From Haloplanus ruber (GTDB lineage: Archaea; Halobacteriota; Halobacteria; Halobacteriales; Haloferacaceae), in assembly GCF_024494725.1 (NCBI RefSeq), contig NZ_JANHDK010000003.1, forward strand, positions 310,001 through 374,000: a DNA stretch of 64,000 bases, in the 5' to 3' direction. Position 1 is the first letter of the stretch. Every line of letters begins with the position of its first letter. Below the pieces are notes generated by a model. The model did not search any database, had not been told where the DNA came from, and saw nothing but the letters and a program-made list of their open reading frames with translations. Positions 33,969 to 42,125 of this stretch are shown here, piece after piece. The translations under genes were made by a program, and so were the position numbers.

Positions 33969-34508
33969 TTAAGTTACCATTCCGACGGCCCACCATCCGA
34001 GCACGGCGAGGATGCCGAGCGCCGCCGCGCCGAGAACCACGGCACCGAGGGCGACCCGCCACAGGTATCGCCGGTCTGCCGCCGCCGACGCCGGGTCGGC
34101 GAGGCGGGCGTCGAGCAACCCCACGGCTCGCTGGTTGGCCTTCCAGTACGCGTCGAACAGGTCGCCGCCGACCGGAATGGCCCCCACCGTGGCGTCGATC
34201 CAGAGGACGAACGCGACGCGTGCCAGCGTCGCCCGCGGGACGCCCGTGCGGACGGCCACCGAGAGAACGTACGCCGCGAGGGCGGCACCGACCGCGTCGC
34301 CGACCACCGGGAGGAGTCCGATCACCGGATCGAGACCGACCCGCCAAGAGGTGCCGGGCACACGGATCGAGTCGTCGAGAAGTCGGCTCAGGTCGCGGAG
34401 GCGTCGAAGATCAGCGGCGACCGCGGGATCGAGGTCGGCCGTCGTGTCGACGGCGCCGTCGCTTTGCGTGTCTGGATCGCCGGCCGTGGCCGCCGACGGA
34501 GGGAACAC
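33969..34508 (-). CDS. DUF4112 membrane protein
   Basis: A 179-aa protein. After an acidic ~35-residue start come the family motifs SWRVGLDPVIGLLPVVGDAVGA and AIPVGGDLFDAYWKANQRAV, both with conserved Gly-Asp, and three or four hydrophobic helices including a C-terminal one (ALGAVVLGAAALGILAVLG). Function unknown. Translation starts at GTG. Confidence 0.85.
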   Translation of the reverse strand: MFPPSAATAGDPDTQSDGAVDTTADLDPAVAADLRRLRDLSRLLDDSIRVPGTSWRVGLDPVIGLLPVVGDAVGAALAAYVLSVAVRTGVPRATLARVAFVLWIDATVGAIPVGGDLFDAYWKANQRAVGLLDARLADPASAAADRRYLWRVALGAVVLGAAALGILAVLGWWAVGMVT

Positions 34509-34555
34509 GACCGTTCACACGGACGCGAGCGACAAAGTGTTCCGGGTCTCCCCGA

Positions 34556-34738
34556 CTACCGTATCCGCTCCAGTGATCGGGCGGTCGACCGATCCGCGGT
34601 GACCCACTCGGTAGCGAGATTCTCGCCCTCGGGGGAAAAGATCGTCAACTCCGACGGGTCCGACGGATCGTCGAAGAGACACTCCAGTTCGAACTCCGGG
34701 GCCGACCGCAACTCCGCCGGCGGGGTCGTGGCCGTCAT
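34556..34738 (-). CDS. Small DUF7511-type haloarchaeal protein
   Basis: A 60-aa acidic protein with the conserved block FELECLFDDPSDPSELTIFSPEG and ending EWVTADRSTARSLERIR. I recognise this as a widespread short haloarchaeal family (DUF7511-type), function unknown. It lies 3 nt after the zinc-ribbon gene and is probably co-transcribed with it. Confidence 0.75.
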   Translation of the reverse strand: MTATTPPAELRSAPEFELECLFDDPSDPSELTIFSPEGENLATEWVTADRSTARSLERIR

Positions 34739-34741
34739 CGA

Positions 34742-34888
34742 TTACCCACTGCACCGTCCGCACAGTTTCCGGTCGCCCCCGTCGTCGGCGGGTACGGGGG
34801 CAACCTTTCCACAGCCGACACACCGTATCCGGGTGCGAGCGTACTCCGTGTGCGAAGCGATCCGGGATGTCTGGTTCGTGCAAGTCAT
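34742..34888 (-). CDS. 48-aa zinc-ribbon protein
   Basis: A short protein, MTCTNQTSRIASHTEYART, with two Cys pairs (CVGCGK and CGRC) forming one zinc ribbon. The ATG at 34888 has an AT-rich TATA element (~34910-34918) ~22-30 nt upstream, suiting a leaderless mRNA; a frame extension to 34942 runs through this promoter. Function unknown. It heads a two-gene unit with the DUF7511-type gene. Confidence 0.65.
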   Translation of the reverse strand: MTCTNQTSRIASHTEYARTRIRCVGCGKVAPVPADDGGDRKLCGRCSG

Positions 34889-35063
34889 ATACACAACGTG
34901 TGTCCAATAGAATAAATAATTTTGGGCAGATACGTTATCCAAATCGACTCAAGCTATCTATACAGGCTTTCAGATCCCACGAAAGTGGACGAACATGGCC
35001 CGGCTCTCTGTCGAGTGGTAGCCCAGCGGCTAACGGACGGGGAGAACGCGAGAAAACGGGTGG

Positions 35064-35330
35064 TTACGCGCCGGCGCGGTCGAGGGCGGCCTCGATGTCG
35101 GGTCGCTGGGTGACGCCGACAAAGCGGTCGATGATGCCGTCGTCGTTCTCGACGACGACCGTCGGAAGGGACTGCACCTGATACTCGTTGGCGGTGTCTT
35201 GGTTCTGTTCGACGTCGACCTTCTCGAACTCGACGTCCCCGTAATCCTCTGCCAGTTCCTCCAGAATCGGGTCCTGTGCGTCACATGGCCCACACCAGTC
35301 GGCGTAGAAATCGAGCAGTCGAACGGTCAT
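35064..35330 (-). CDS. Thioredoxin
   Basis: An 88-aa thioredoxin fold with active site WCGPC (Cys13, Cys16), the following helix DPILEELAEDYGD, the cis-Pro in SLPTVVV, and a final helix. It is shorter than E. coli thioredoxin but complete for small archaeal forms. It reduces disulphides in cytosolic proteins and could serve MsrA nearby. The start gives the family N-terminus MTVRLLDFYADW. Confidence 0.93.
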   Translation of the reverse strand: MTVRLLDFYADWCGPCDAQDPILEELAEDYGDVEFEKVDVEQNQDTANEYQVQSLPTVVVENDDGIIDRFVGVTQRPDIEAALDRAGA

Positions 35331-35434
35331 TGATCCGTCGACTGTACCGGATCGGCGCCGATAAGCGTTTGCCAACCGGCGACGATCCCAGCCCGCAAAC
35401 CACCTATTAAGTGTCCCGCTGTGCCAAGGAATGC

Positions 35435-36571
35435 ATGCGAAGCTACACGATCACCGAGGTCTGGGACATCCCGATCCGGGTCAACACGTCGTTGCTGATC
35501 TTCCTTCCGATCCTCGCGTGGCTGATCGGCAGCGGGCAACAGATCGAACTCTACGCCGGGATCATCGAGGGGGTCACCGGTGTTGGATTCGACCTCGCCC
35601 GCCTCCGGGCCGGGTCGACGCCGTGGCTCATCGGAGTCGTCGCCGCGGTGGGCCTGTTCGTGAGCGTCACCGTCCACGAACTCGGCCACTCGTGGGTCGC
35701 CCTGCGCTACGGCCTCGACATCGAGTCGATCACCCTCTGGATTCTCGGCGGTCTCGCGTCGTTGACGACGTTCCCCAAGGAGTGGGACCGAGAGTTCTGG
35801 ATCGCCATCGCCGGCCCTCTTTCGAGTCTCCTCGTCGCCGGGGGCTGTTATATCGGCGCCCTCGCGCTCCCCGAGTCGCTTCCGGTGGCGCGGTTCCTTC
35901 TCGGGTGGCTCGCGGTCACGAACGTCGTGCTGGCGGGGTTCAACCTTCTCCCGGCCTTCCCGATGGACGGCGGGCGTGTCCTGCGTGCGTTGCTCGCCCG
36001 GTCGTACCCCTACGGTACCGCGACCCGCATCGCCGCGCGGATCGGCGTCGGCTTCGCCTTCCTCTTTGCCATCGTCGGCGTCCTCAACTTCCAGATCGTC
36101 CTCCTGCTTCTGGCCTTTTTCATCTATGGGGCCGCGACTACGGAGTCGAAGACGGTCCTCCTCGACGAACTCTTCGACGGAATCACCGTCGGCGACATCG
36201 CGACTCACGACCCGGCCACCGTCGCCGCGACGACGACCGTCGAGGCGTTCGGCACCCGCATGCTCCGTGACCGCCAGCCGCTCCACCTCGTGACCGACGA
36301 TGGCGCTCCGGTCGGCATCGTCACGTTAGCCGACCTGAAGGCGGCCCCGCGGGGAGACCACTCGGCGATCACCGTCCAAGAGATCATGCGCGAGGTGCCC
36401 CGGGTCGATTCGGCCGCCGACGCCTTCGACACGCTCGTGCAACTCCGCGGGGCGGACGGTCTCACCGCCATCGTCGAGCGTGACGGGGCACTCGTCGGCG
36501 TCCTCTCCGAGGCCGACTACGCCCACGCCATGATGGTTCAGCGCGGGTTTCGGACCGGTGTCAGCGGGTAA
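35435..36571 (+). CDS. Site-2 protease family (M50) with two CBS motifs
   Basis: A 378-aa membrane protease. HELGH (zinc His81, Glu82, His85) lies in a transmembrane helix, and the second ligand motif is NLLPAFPMDGGRVLRALLA. About six helices occupy ~15-235. The C-terminal ~130 residues carry a CBS pair (LFDGITVGDIATHDPATV; VPRVDSAADAFDTLV). This M50B/rseP-like family cleaves within the membrane; the CBS pair probably senses nucleotides. The ATG at 35435 is preferred to 35411. Confidence 0.9.
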   Translation: MRSYTITEVWDIPIRVNTSLLIFLPILAWLIGSGQQIELYAGIIEGVTGVGFDLARLRAGSTPWLIGVVAAVGLFVSVTVHELGHSWVALRYGLDIESITLWILGGLASLTTFPKEWDREFWIAIAGPLSSLLVAGGCYIGALALPESLPVARFLLGWLAVTNVVLAGFNLLPAFPMDGGRVLRALLARSYPYGTATRIAARIGVGFAFLFAIVGVLNFQIVLLLLAFFIYGAATTESKTVLLDELFDGITVGDIATHDPATVAATTTVEAFGTRMLRDRQPLHLVTDDGAPVGIVTLADLKAAPRGDHSAITVQEIMREVPRVDSAADAFDTLVQLRGADGLTAIVERDGALVGVLSEADYAHAMMVQRGFRTGVSG

Positions 36572-36589
36572 GCCGCCGGCTGTCCCCCG

Positions 36590-38341
36590 CTACCCGTTCT
36601 CGACCCGCGGCCGCTCGACCCGTTCGTCCTCGGCGGCCGCGATGCCGCCGAACTCGAAGCGGGCGCCGCCGGTCTCGCTTTCGGTCACGGTCACCGACCA
36701 GCCGTGTGCCTCCCCGATGTTTCGGACGATATTGAGTCCGAACCCGGTTCCCTCCGGGTCGGTCGAGTGGCCCGTCTCGAATACCTGGTCGCGCTTCTCT
36801 TCGGGGATGCCCGATCCGTCGTCGGCGACGTAAAATCCGTCGTCGGTGCATCCGACGGTGATCGTCGGTCCCCCGTCCGCTGTCGTTCCATCGCCCTCCG
36901 ACTGGTCGTCCGTCGAACCGTGTTCGACGCTGTCACCGGACCCTGTCCGGTTGCTCGTGGAGCCGTGCTCCACGCTGTCGTCGGACTCCGTCCGACTGCC
37001 CGTCGAACCATGTTCGACGCTGTTCCGGAACAGATTCTCGAACACCTGCGCCAGGCGTTGTTCGTCGCCCTGGACCGTCCCGATGCCGTCCTCGACGACG
37101 AGCGCCGCGTCCCCGGTGTCGGTCGTCTCCCACGCACTCTCGGCGACCGACCCGAGGTCGACCGGGTGGAACTCGCTCACCGCCCGGCCGTTCCGGGCGA
37201 GCGTAAGTACGTCGTCGATCAACTCGTCCATGCGGTCCAGCGCTCCCGCCACCCGATCCAGGCGTTCCCCGTCCCCTCCCGCTTCGAGTGCGAGTTCGAG
37301 GTTGCCCTGTGCGACGTTCAGCGGGTTCCGGAGGTCGTGGCTCACGACGCTCGCGAACTCGTCGAGTCGTTCGTTCTGCCGGGCGAGTTCACGCTCGCGT
37401 CGCGCGAGTCGGTCGCGGGCGGTCATCGAGTCGAGGGCGTGGCCGATGCTTTCGCCCAACTCGGAGAGCGCCTCCCGTTCCGGCGCGTCGAATACGTTCC
37501 CCCGGTTGGCGTAGATACTCAGGAACCCGTAGACGGCGTCCTCGCCCACCAGCGGGACGACCGTCATCGACTCGACACCCTTCTCGGCCAGCATGTCCCA
37601 CCACGGTTCCAGGCTCGGCTCGGCGAACACATCTTGGATCGGCTGGATCTCTCTCGTCCTGATTGCCTCCCCGCCCGGCCCCTGCCCGGCCGGATCGGAC
37701 GGATCGACGGTTATCTCCAGTGATTCGATATACGCCTCGTCGTGGCCCGCCCACGCCACCGGCCGTACGTGGGTCGTTCCCGGCGTGTACCGTCCGATCC
37801 ACGCGCTGTCGTAGATGCCCGACCGGGTGAGTTGCTCACAGACCGTCGTCTCGAGTCCCGTCCGGTCGGTCGCGTGGACGACCTCTCGGGTCACGATACG
37901 GAGCGTGTCGTTGATCCGGGTCAACTGTGCCGTCCGTCGTCGCTGCTGTCGTACCCGCGCGTCGTAGACACCGACGGCCAGTCCCACGCCGGCGCCGAGA
38001 GTCATCCCACCGAACAGTATGCGCTCCGGGGCCGTGGCCGCCGGGCCGCGAGCCGTGACGGTGAGGAGCAACCATGCGGTAGCCGCGGCGAACACCGTCA
38101 CCCCGCCGGCGACCCATCCCAGTATTCGACGCCCTGCGCCCTCGGGGAGGCACTCGGATCGGCACAGCAACATCCCGGCTCCCGTCACCCCCACCGCGAG
38201 GAGCAGCGGGACGAGTCCCTGCACCGCCAGAACTTCCCCACGGGGCCACAGCCGCACGACCACAATCGAGTGGACGACCACTAGCAGGGAGCCACCCCCC
38301 GCGACGAGTGCGCCCCCCTGTCGTCCCGACACCCTGTCCAT
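36590..38341 (-). CDS. Membrane sensor histidine kinase with GAF domain
   Basis: A 583-aa kinase. Four hydrophobic helices (~13-30, 38-60, 73-95, 108-125) precede a GAF domain (~140-305), then HisKA with the phospho-acceptor His335 in VVSHDLRNPLN and a HATPase domain (N-box NLFRNSVEHG ~437-445, G1 VADDGSGIP, G2 GTGFGLNIV). Between N-box and G1 the 15-residue unit SVEHGSTxxxTxSxD is repeated three times. No response regulator is adjacent, so the partner is unknown. Convergent with the M50 gene. Confidence 0.92.
   Translation of the reverse strand: MDRVSGRQGGALVAGGGSLLVVVHSIVVVRLWPRGEVLAVQGLVPLLLAVGVTGAGMLLCRSECLPEGAGRRILGWVAGGVTVFAAATAWLLLTVTARGPAATAPERILFGGMTLGAGVGLAVGVYDARVRQQRRRTAQLTRINDTLRIVTREVVHATDRTGLETTVCEQLTRSGIYDSAWIGRYTPGTTHVRPVAWAGHDEAYIESLEITVDPSDPAGQGPGGEAIRTREIQPIQDVFAEPSLEPWWDMLAEKGVESMTVVPLVGEDAVYGFLSIYANRGNVFDAPEREALSELGESIGHALDSMTARDRLARRERELARQNERLDEFASVVSHDLRNPLNVAQGNLELALEAGGDGERLDRVAGALDRMDELIDDVLTLARNGRAVSEFHPVDLGSVAESAWETTDTGDAALVVEDGIGTVQGDEQRLAQVFENLFRNSVEHGSTGSRTESDDSVEHGSTSNRTGSGDSVEHGSTDDQSEGDGTTADGGPTITVGCTDDGFYVADDGSGIPEEKRDQVFETGHSTDPEGTGFGLNIVRNIGEAHGWSVTVTESETGGARFEFGGIAAAEDERVERPRVENG
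36887..37021 (-). repeat. Three 45-bp tandem repeats inside the kinase N-box region
   Basis: Codons 441-485 encode three 15-residue units: SVEHGSTGSRTESDD, SVEHGSTSNRTGSGD, SVEHGSTDDQSEGDG. The repeat unit copies the end of the N-box (SVEHG), adding 30 residues to the ATP-binding domain without changing frame. Confidence 0.85.
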
Positions 38342-38650
38342 CGTCCGTAGTGCCGCGCGTTACCTGAAATAACTACGGCCTGAAAAAATCAACTCTGAGA
38401 ACGACGCCGCGTGGGCCGGCTTGGGCGTCCTGCCGCAGCGACGACCACGCCCGGTGAGTGTGATCCTCCTGTCTGGCGTGACACCCGTTCGCGGCCCTCG
38501 GGCAGGAGTTGATCGTGTTCCACTCCGTGGCCATCGGCGTCTACGTACGTTCCGCTGCTCGCTCCCGCCGACGCCTCGGGTGCTCGCCGATCAGCTACTC
38601 GATTCGCGTGGCTGTGGGGCGTGGCGTGCCGGGTCGGTGACGGGTCAGGC
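38342..38650. other. 309-bp gap upstream of the histidine kinase
   Basis: The first ~60 bp contain AT-rich sequence (AACTACGGCCTGAAAAAATC) that probably includes the kinase promoter. The rest has only short frames without family character. I see no RNA gene. Confidence 0.4.
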
Positions 38651-38974
38651 TCACTCGCGTCGCCGCCAGTCGGGGTCCGTATCGAGCGCCGGGAGAGCCG
38701 CATCGAAGTCCATGCGGGCGGCGCCGTAGAAGTGCTCTCGCCCTGTCGGCGTCCGGACCCGGACGACCACCGTCTCGCTGGTCACGTCGAAGACGGCCAC
38801 CGCCCACGGCGAGCCGCGGTGGACCCACTCGCCGTGGGACGCGACGCCGTCGTCGTCGATCACCCGGGACCCGAGTTCCCAACTCAACCGCGTCAGATGC
38901 GCGAGGTCGAAGGGAACGACATCGGGGAGTTGCGCGCCCGCACGCCCCGAACCACGGGAACCACGTGTTGCCAT
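38651..38974 (-). CDS. Conserved hypothetical protein
   Basis: A 107-aa soluble protein beginning MATRGSRGSGRAGAQLPDVV. It contains a helix (FDLAHLTRLSWELGSRVI) and a small beta-sheet (WAVAVFDVTSETVVVRVRTPTG, then EHFYGAARMDFD). I do not recognise a family. The ATG at 38974 is chosen because acidic, halophilic composition begins there. Confidence 0.65.
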   Translation of the reverse strand: MATRGSRGSGRAGAQLPDVVPFDLAHLTRLSWELGSRVIDDDGVASHGEWVHRGSPWAVAVFDVTSETVVVRVRTPTGREHFYGAARMDFDAALPALDTDPDWRRRE

Positions 38975-39279
38975 ACCAGTCGACACGCCGTCCCACGACA
39001 AAAACCTGATCGTTCGTGCGTGACCGAGCGACTCCCGTCGCTGGTGTGGACCAACACCCGTTTCGGCGGGTTTGGCCCATCTTTCGGGGGAAACAGAACA
39101 GCAACGCAGCAAAACTTCACGCACCGGTGGTTATATTATGGAATGTTGGCATGTTTTTGGCGAGTGGACGAGTGGCACACGGTGTGACGGCCCCGGTATC
39201 GGGACTGCGTGGGCAGACCCCCGGTCGTGGTCGGTCGCGGACCGTTCCGCCGGTGACCGCCCGTCTCGGACGATCAACG

Positions 39280-40446
39280 ATGTCACGTCAACACGCCCGA
39301 ACCGACGACGAACTGACCGCCCTCATCGGCGAACTGGTTTCACTGGAGACGGAGAACCCTCCCGGTAACGAGAAGCGCGCCGCGGAGTTCATCCACGGGT
39401 GGCTCACCGACCGCAACATCGACGCCACACTCGTCGACGAACCGTACGCGGACCGCCCGCAGGTCGCCGCCCGGGTCGGCGAGGGGGCGCCGACCGTCGT
39501 CCTCAACGGGCACATCGATGTCGTCCCGGCAGGGGACCTGGACGAGTGGTCACACTCGCCCTACGCGGCCGAGATCGACGACGGACGGCTCTACGGCCGC
39601 GGCAGCGCCGACATGAAAACGGGCGTCGCGGTCGGAATGATGACTCTCGCCGACCTCGGGGCAGAGATCGACGCCGGCGACCGTTCAGGTTCTGTCGTCT
39701 TCCATGCGGCCATCGGAGAGGAGACGGGCGAACCCGGGACGAAGACGCTCCTCGAACGTGGGTACGGTGGTGATTACGGCGTCGTGCTCGAACCGACGGA
39801 GATGCGAACCGCGACCAGCGAGAAGGGACTCGCGTGGTACGAGATTACAGTCGAGGGCGACCCCTCGCACGCCAGCCGTCCCGGCCAAGGCGACAACGCG
39901 ATCACGAACGCCCGGCCGGTGCTCGACGCGCTGGAGGCCTACGACGAGGAGATTGCCGACCGCGAGGACGAACTCGTCGGACAGGCTCACGCCACGATCA
40001 CGAAAATCGAGGCGGGGACGAAAGAGAACGTCGTGCCGGAGGACGCCGTCATCACGATCGACCGCCGGTTCCTTCCTTCGGAGTCGGCCGACGCCATCGA
40101 CGACGAAATCGATTCCCTGCTCGCCGACGTCGAGGCCGACCACGGGATCGAGACGTCTTGGGAACGCACCCGAACCTACGAGTCGGCGGCCATCGACACC
40201 GACAGCGATCTCGCGGACGTATTCCGGCGACACTCGGCCGAGCACGCCGACGTTTCCACGGAGCCTTGGGGCGTGAAAGGGTCGACCGACGTGCGCAACT
40301 TCGTCAACGACGCCGACATCGAGGCGATTACGTGGGGACCGGGAAAACTCGGGCAGGCCCACACCTACGACGAGCACGTCGATCTGGCTGCGGCCGCGGT
40401 CGGCCTCCGAACCCTGAAAGCGTCGGTCCGGGAGCTTCTGGAGTGA
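39280..40446 (+). CDS. M20-family metallopeptidase/deacylase (ArgE/DapE type)
   Basis: A 388-aa binuclear zinc hydrolase. Zinc-ligand motifs are NGHIDVVPAGD, the bridging Asp in GRGSADMKTG, the catalytic Glu-Glu in IGEETGE, and a late His in GQAHTYDEHV. The dimerisation domain is ~180-290. Substrates of the family are N-acyl amino acids, dipeptides or succinyl-diaminopimelate; which one is used here is not clear. It opens a cluster of amide-cleaving enzymes and transporters. An AT-rich TATATTATG-like stretch ~140 bp upstream may be its promoter. Confidence 0.9.
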   Translation: MSRQHARTDDELTALIGELVSLETENPPGNEKRAAEFIHGWLTDRNIDATLVDEPYADRPQVAARVGEGAPTVVLNGHIDVVPAGDLDEWSHSPYAAEIDDGRLYGRGSADMKTGVAVGMMTLADLGAEIDAGDRSGSVVFHAAIGEETGEPGTKTLLERGYGGDYGVVLEPTEMRTATSEKGLAWYEITVEGDPSHASRPGQGDNAITNARPVLDALEAYDEEIADREDELVGQAHATITKIEAGTKENVVPEDAVITIDRRFLPSESADAIDDEIDSLLADVEADHGIETSWERTRTYESAAIDTDSDLADVFRRHSAEHADVSTEPWGVKGSTDVRNFVNDADIEAITWGPGKLGQAHTYDEHVDLAAAAVGLRTLKASVRELLE

Positions 40447-40504
40447 CACCACTCGCGTCACCACCCGTCGAACGGGACCGACCGAGCGGTCACGGAGCCT
40501 CGAC

Positions 40505-41797
40505 GTGACCGGGACGGTAGACAGACGAGCGATCTACGACGCCGTCGACGAGCGCGTCGACGAGATGATCTCGTTCCTGTGTGACTTCCTCGCCATCGAG
40601 ACGGAGAACCCGCCGGGACGAGGGTACAGAGAGGGGGCCGCCTTTCTCGCCGAGGCGATGGCCGACCGCGGGTACGACGTCGAACGGGTGACGGTTCCGG
40701 AGGTGGTCGTCGCCGACCACTATCCGGAGCGAAGCGACCACGACCGGGTGAACGTCCTCGGACGGAAGACGGCCGCGCAGCCGGGTCCCGACGTCCACTT
40801 CACCGGCCACTTCGACGTGGTGCCTGCGGGCGAGGACTGGGATCACGACCCGTACGACCCCGTCGTCGAGGACGGCCGCGTCTATGGGCGGGGGGCGAGC
40901 GACATGAAGTCGGGTATCGTGGCGAGTCTCTTTGCCGTCGACGCCCTCGAAGCGGCCGGCGTCGCCCCCCGCGGGTCGATCACACAAAGCATGACTGTCG
41001 ACGAGGAGACGGGCGGATTCACCGGTCTCGGATATCTCGTCGACGAGGGCTACGTCGACGAGGCAAACACCGACTACTGTGTCTACACGGAGTGTTTCGA
41101 CGCCTCGCGCGTCTGTCTCGGTCACCGCGGCGTCCTGAAGTTCCACGTCACCGCACACGGTGAGACGGCCCACGGCTGTATGTCTCACGACGGGACGAAC
41201 GCGATCACGGCGATGCAGGCGCTTCTCACCCGCGTCGACGAGTACGAGGACGAACTCCACGACCGGACGACGGAGCTTCCGGTCACGCCCTCAGAGTCCC
41301 GACGGGCGGATATCTCGGCGACGATGATCGACGCCGGCTACTCCGAGAACGTCGTCCCCGACCGGTGTCGGGCGACGTTCTACCGCGTGTTGGTCCCCGA
41401 CGAAACCGTCGAGGGGGCGCGAGCCGAGGTCGACGCGCTGCTTGCGGACGCCGAGGCGGCGACCGGCGTCACGTTCGAGTACGACGAGATTATGATCGCC
41501 GAGCCGACCAGCGCGTCCCGGGACTGCACGGTCGCTCAGACGTACGCCCGGGAGGCCGGCGCGTTCTACGACGACCCCGAGTTCGTCGTCTCCCCCGGCT
41601 CCGACGACCAGCGGTTCGTGATCAACGACGCGGGCATCGAGGAGTGTATCGTCTACGGCCCGGGCCGCCTCGAACAGGCGCACGTCGAGGACGAATACGT
41701 CCCAATCGACGCGCTGGTGACCGCCACGAAGGTGATGGCGGCCTCGACCGCCGACCTACTGACTGAGGGTGGTCTCGGGGATCACCGCCCTGGCTGA
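40505..41797 (+). CDS. Second M20-family metallopeptidase/deacylase
   Basis: A 430-aa paralogue of the preceding gene, starting at GTG. Motifs: FTGHFDVVPAGEDWDHDP, GRGASDMKSG with bridging Asp, the catalytic pair in TVDEETGGF, GETAHGCM within the dimer domain, and LEQAHVEDEYV. It is longer than the first, mostly through the N-terminal and dimerisation parts, and closer to acetylornithine deacetylase/succinyl-DAP desuccinylase-like proteins. It lies 58 bp after the first M20 gene and is probably in one operon with it. Confidence 0.9.
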   Translation: MTGTVDRRAIYDAVDERVDEMISFLCDFLAIETENPPGRGYREGAAFLAEAMADRGYDVERVTVPEVVVADHYPERSDHDRVNVLGRKTAAQPGPDVHFTGHFDVVPAGEDWDHDPYDPVVEDGRVYGRGASDMKSGIVASLFAVDALEAAGVAPRGSITQSMTVDEETGGFTGLGYLVDEGYVDEANTDYCVYTECFDASRVCLGHRGVLKFHVTAHGETAHGCMSHDGTNAITAMQALLTRVDEYEDELHDRTTELPVTPSESRRADISATMIDAGYSENVVPDRCRATFYRVLVPDETVEGARAEVDALLADAEAATGVTFEYDEIMIAEPTSASRDCTVAQTYAREAGAFYDDPEFVVSPGSDDQRFVINDAGIEECIVYGPGRLEQAHVEDEYVPIDALVTATKVMAASTADLLTEGGLGDHRPG

Positions 41798-41798
41798 C

Positions 41799-41940
41799 TT
41801 GCTCAAGAATTCAAATATGATAACTTAATGCTCGGTACAGGGGTATTATTTGGCAGTTTATTCGTGTATGGCTGATTTCTATCGCACTTTCGGCGCATAT
41901 TTTGGGATATTTGAGCAAAACACTTATTGTCAGTAATAAG
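41799..41940. promoter_or_regulatory. AT-rich promoter region with inverted repeats
   Basis: The region between the M20 gene and the small membrane gene is strikingly AT-rich. TTGCTCAA (41799-41806) and TCAAATAT (41811-41818) both have reverse complements in ATATTTGAGCAA (41907-41918). CTTATT-GTCAGT-AATAAG (41923-41940) is a perfect 6-bp inverted repeat 17 bp before the ATG at 41958. It probably holds the promoter and operator of the symporter unit. Confidence 0.5.
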
Positions 41941-41957
41941 CATTGTCACCCTGTATC

Positions 41958-42125
41958 ATGTCAATACTCGGCATGCCAACCGGAATGTTCCTCGTGTTCG
42001 TGGCGACGCTCGTCGCCGGGAGCCTCGGAACGGCCCACTACGTTATCGTCCACGTCATCATGGGACAGCCAGTCGACGAGACCATTCGCGGGGAGACGCC
42101 CTCCGAGGTAGGAGAGAATGTTTAG
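41958..42125 (+). CDS. 55-aa membrane protein coupled to the sodium:solute symporter
   Basis: A 55-residue protein, MSILGMPTGMFLVFVATLVAG, with one transmembrane helix (~5-27) and a polar tail (IMGQPVDETIRGETPSEVGEN). Its stop lies 8 nt inside the symporter gene, so both are translated together. It is not a DUF3311-type partner, but the arrangement (tiny membrane protein then SSS transporter) is similar. A role as symporter subunit is inference. The ATG at 41958 is preferred to 41943. Confidence 0.75.
   Translation: MSILGMPTGMFLVFVATLVAGSLGTAHYVIVHVIMGQPVDETIRGETPSEVGENV

Noticed and set aside
34985-35050. tRNA-like stretch (GTAGCCCAGCGGCTAA)
   Set aside because: It resembles a D-arm, but no matching acceptor, anticodon and T-arm stems can be folded around it.
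36887-37021. CRISPR-like array
   Set aside because: The 45-bp repeats are in-frame coding units of the histidine kinase with no spacers and no cas genes nearby.
39072-39368. 98-codon plus-strand frame overlapping the first M20 gene start
   Set aside because: An ATG near a TATATTATG-like sequence is tempting, but the peptide has no family character and runs into the M20 coding region in another frame.
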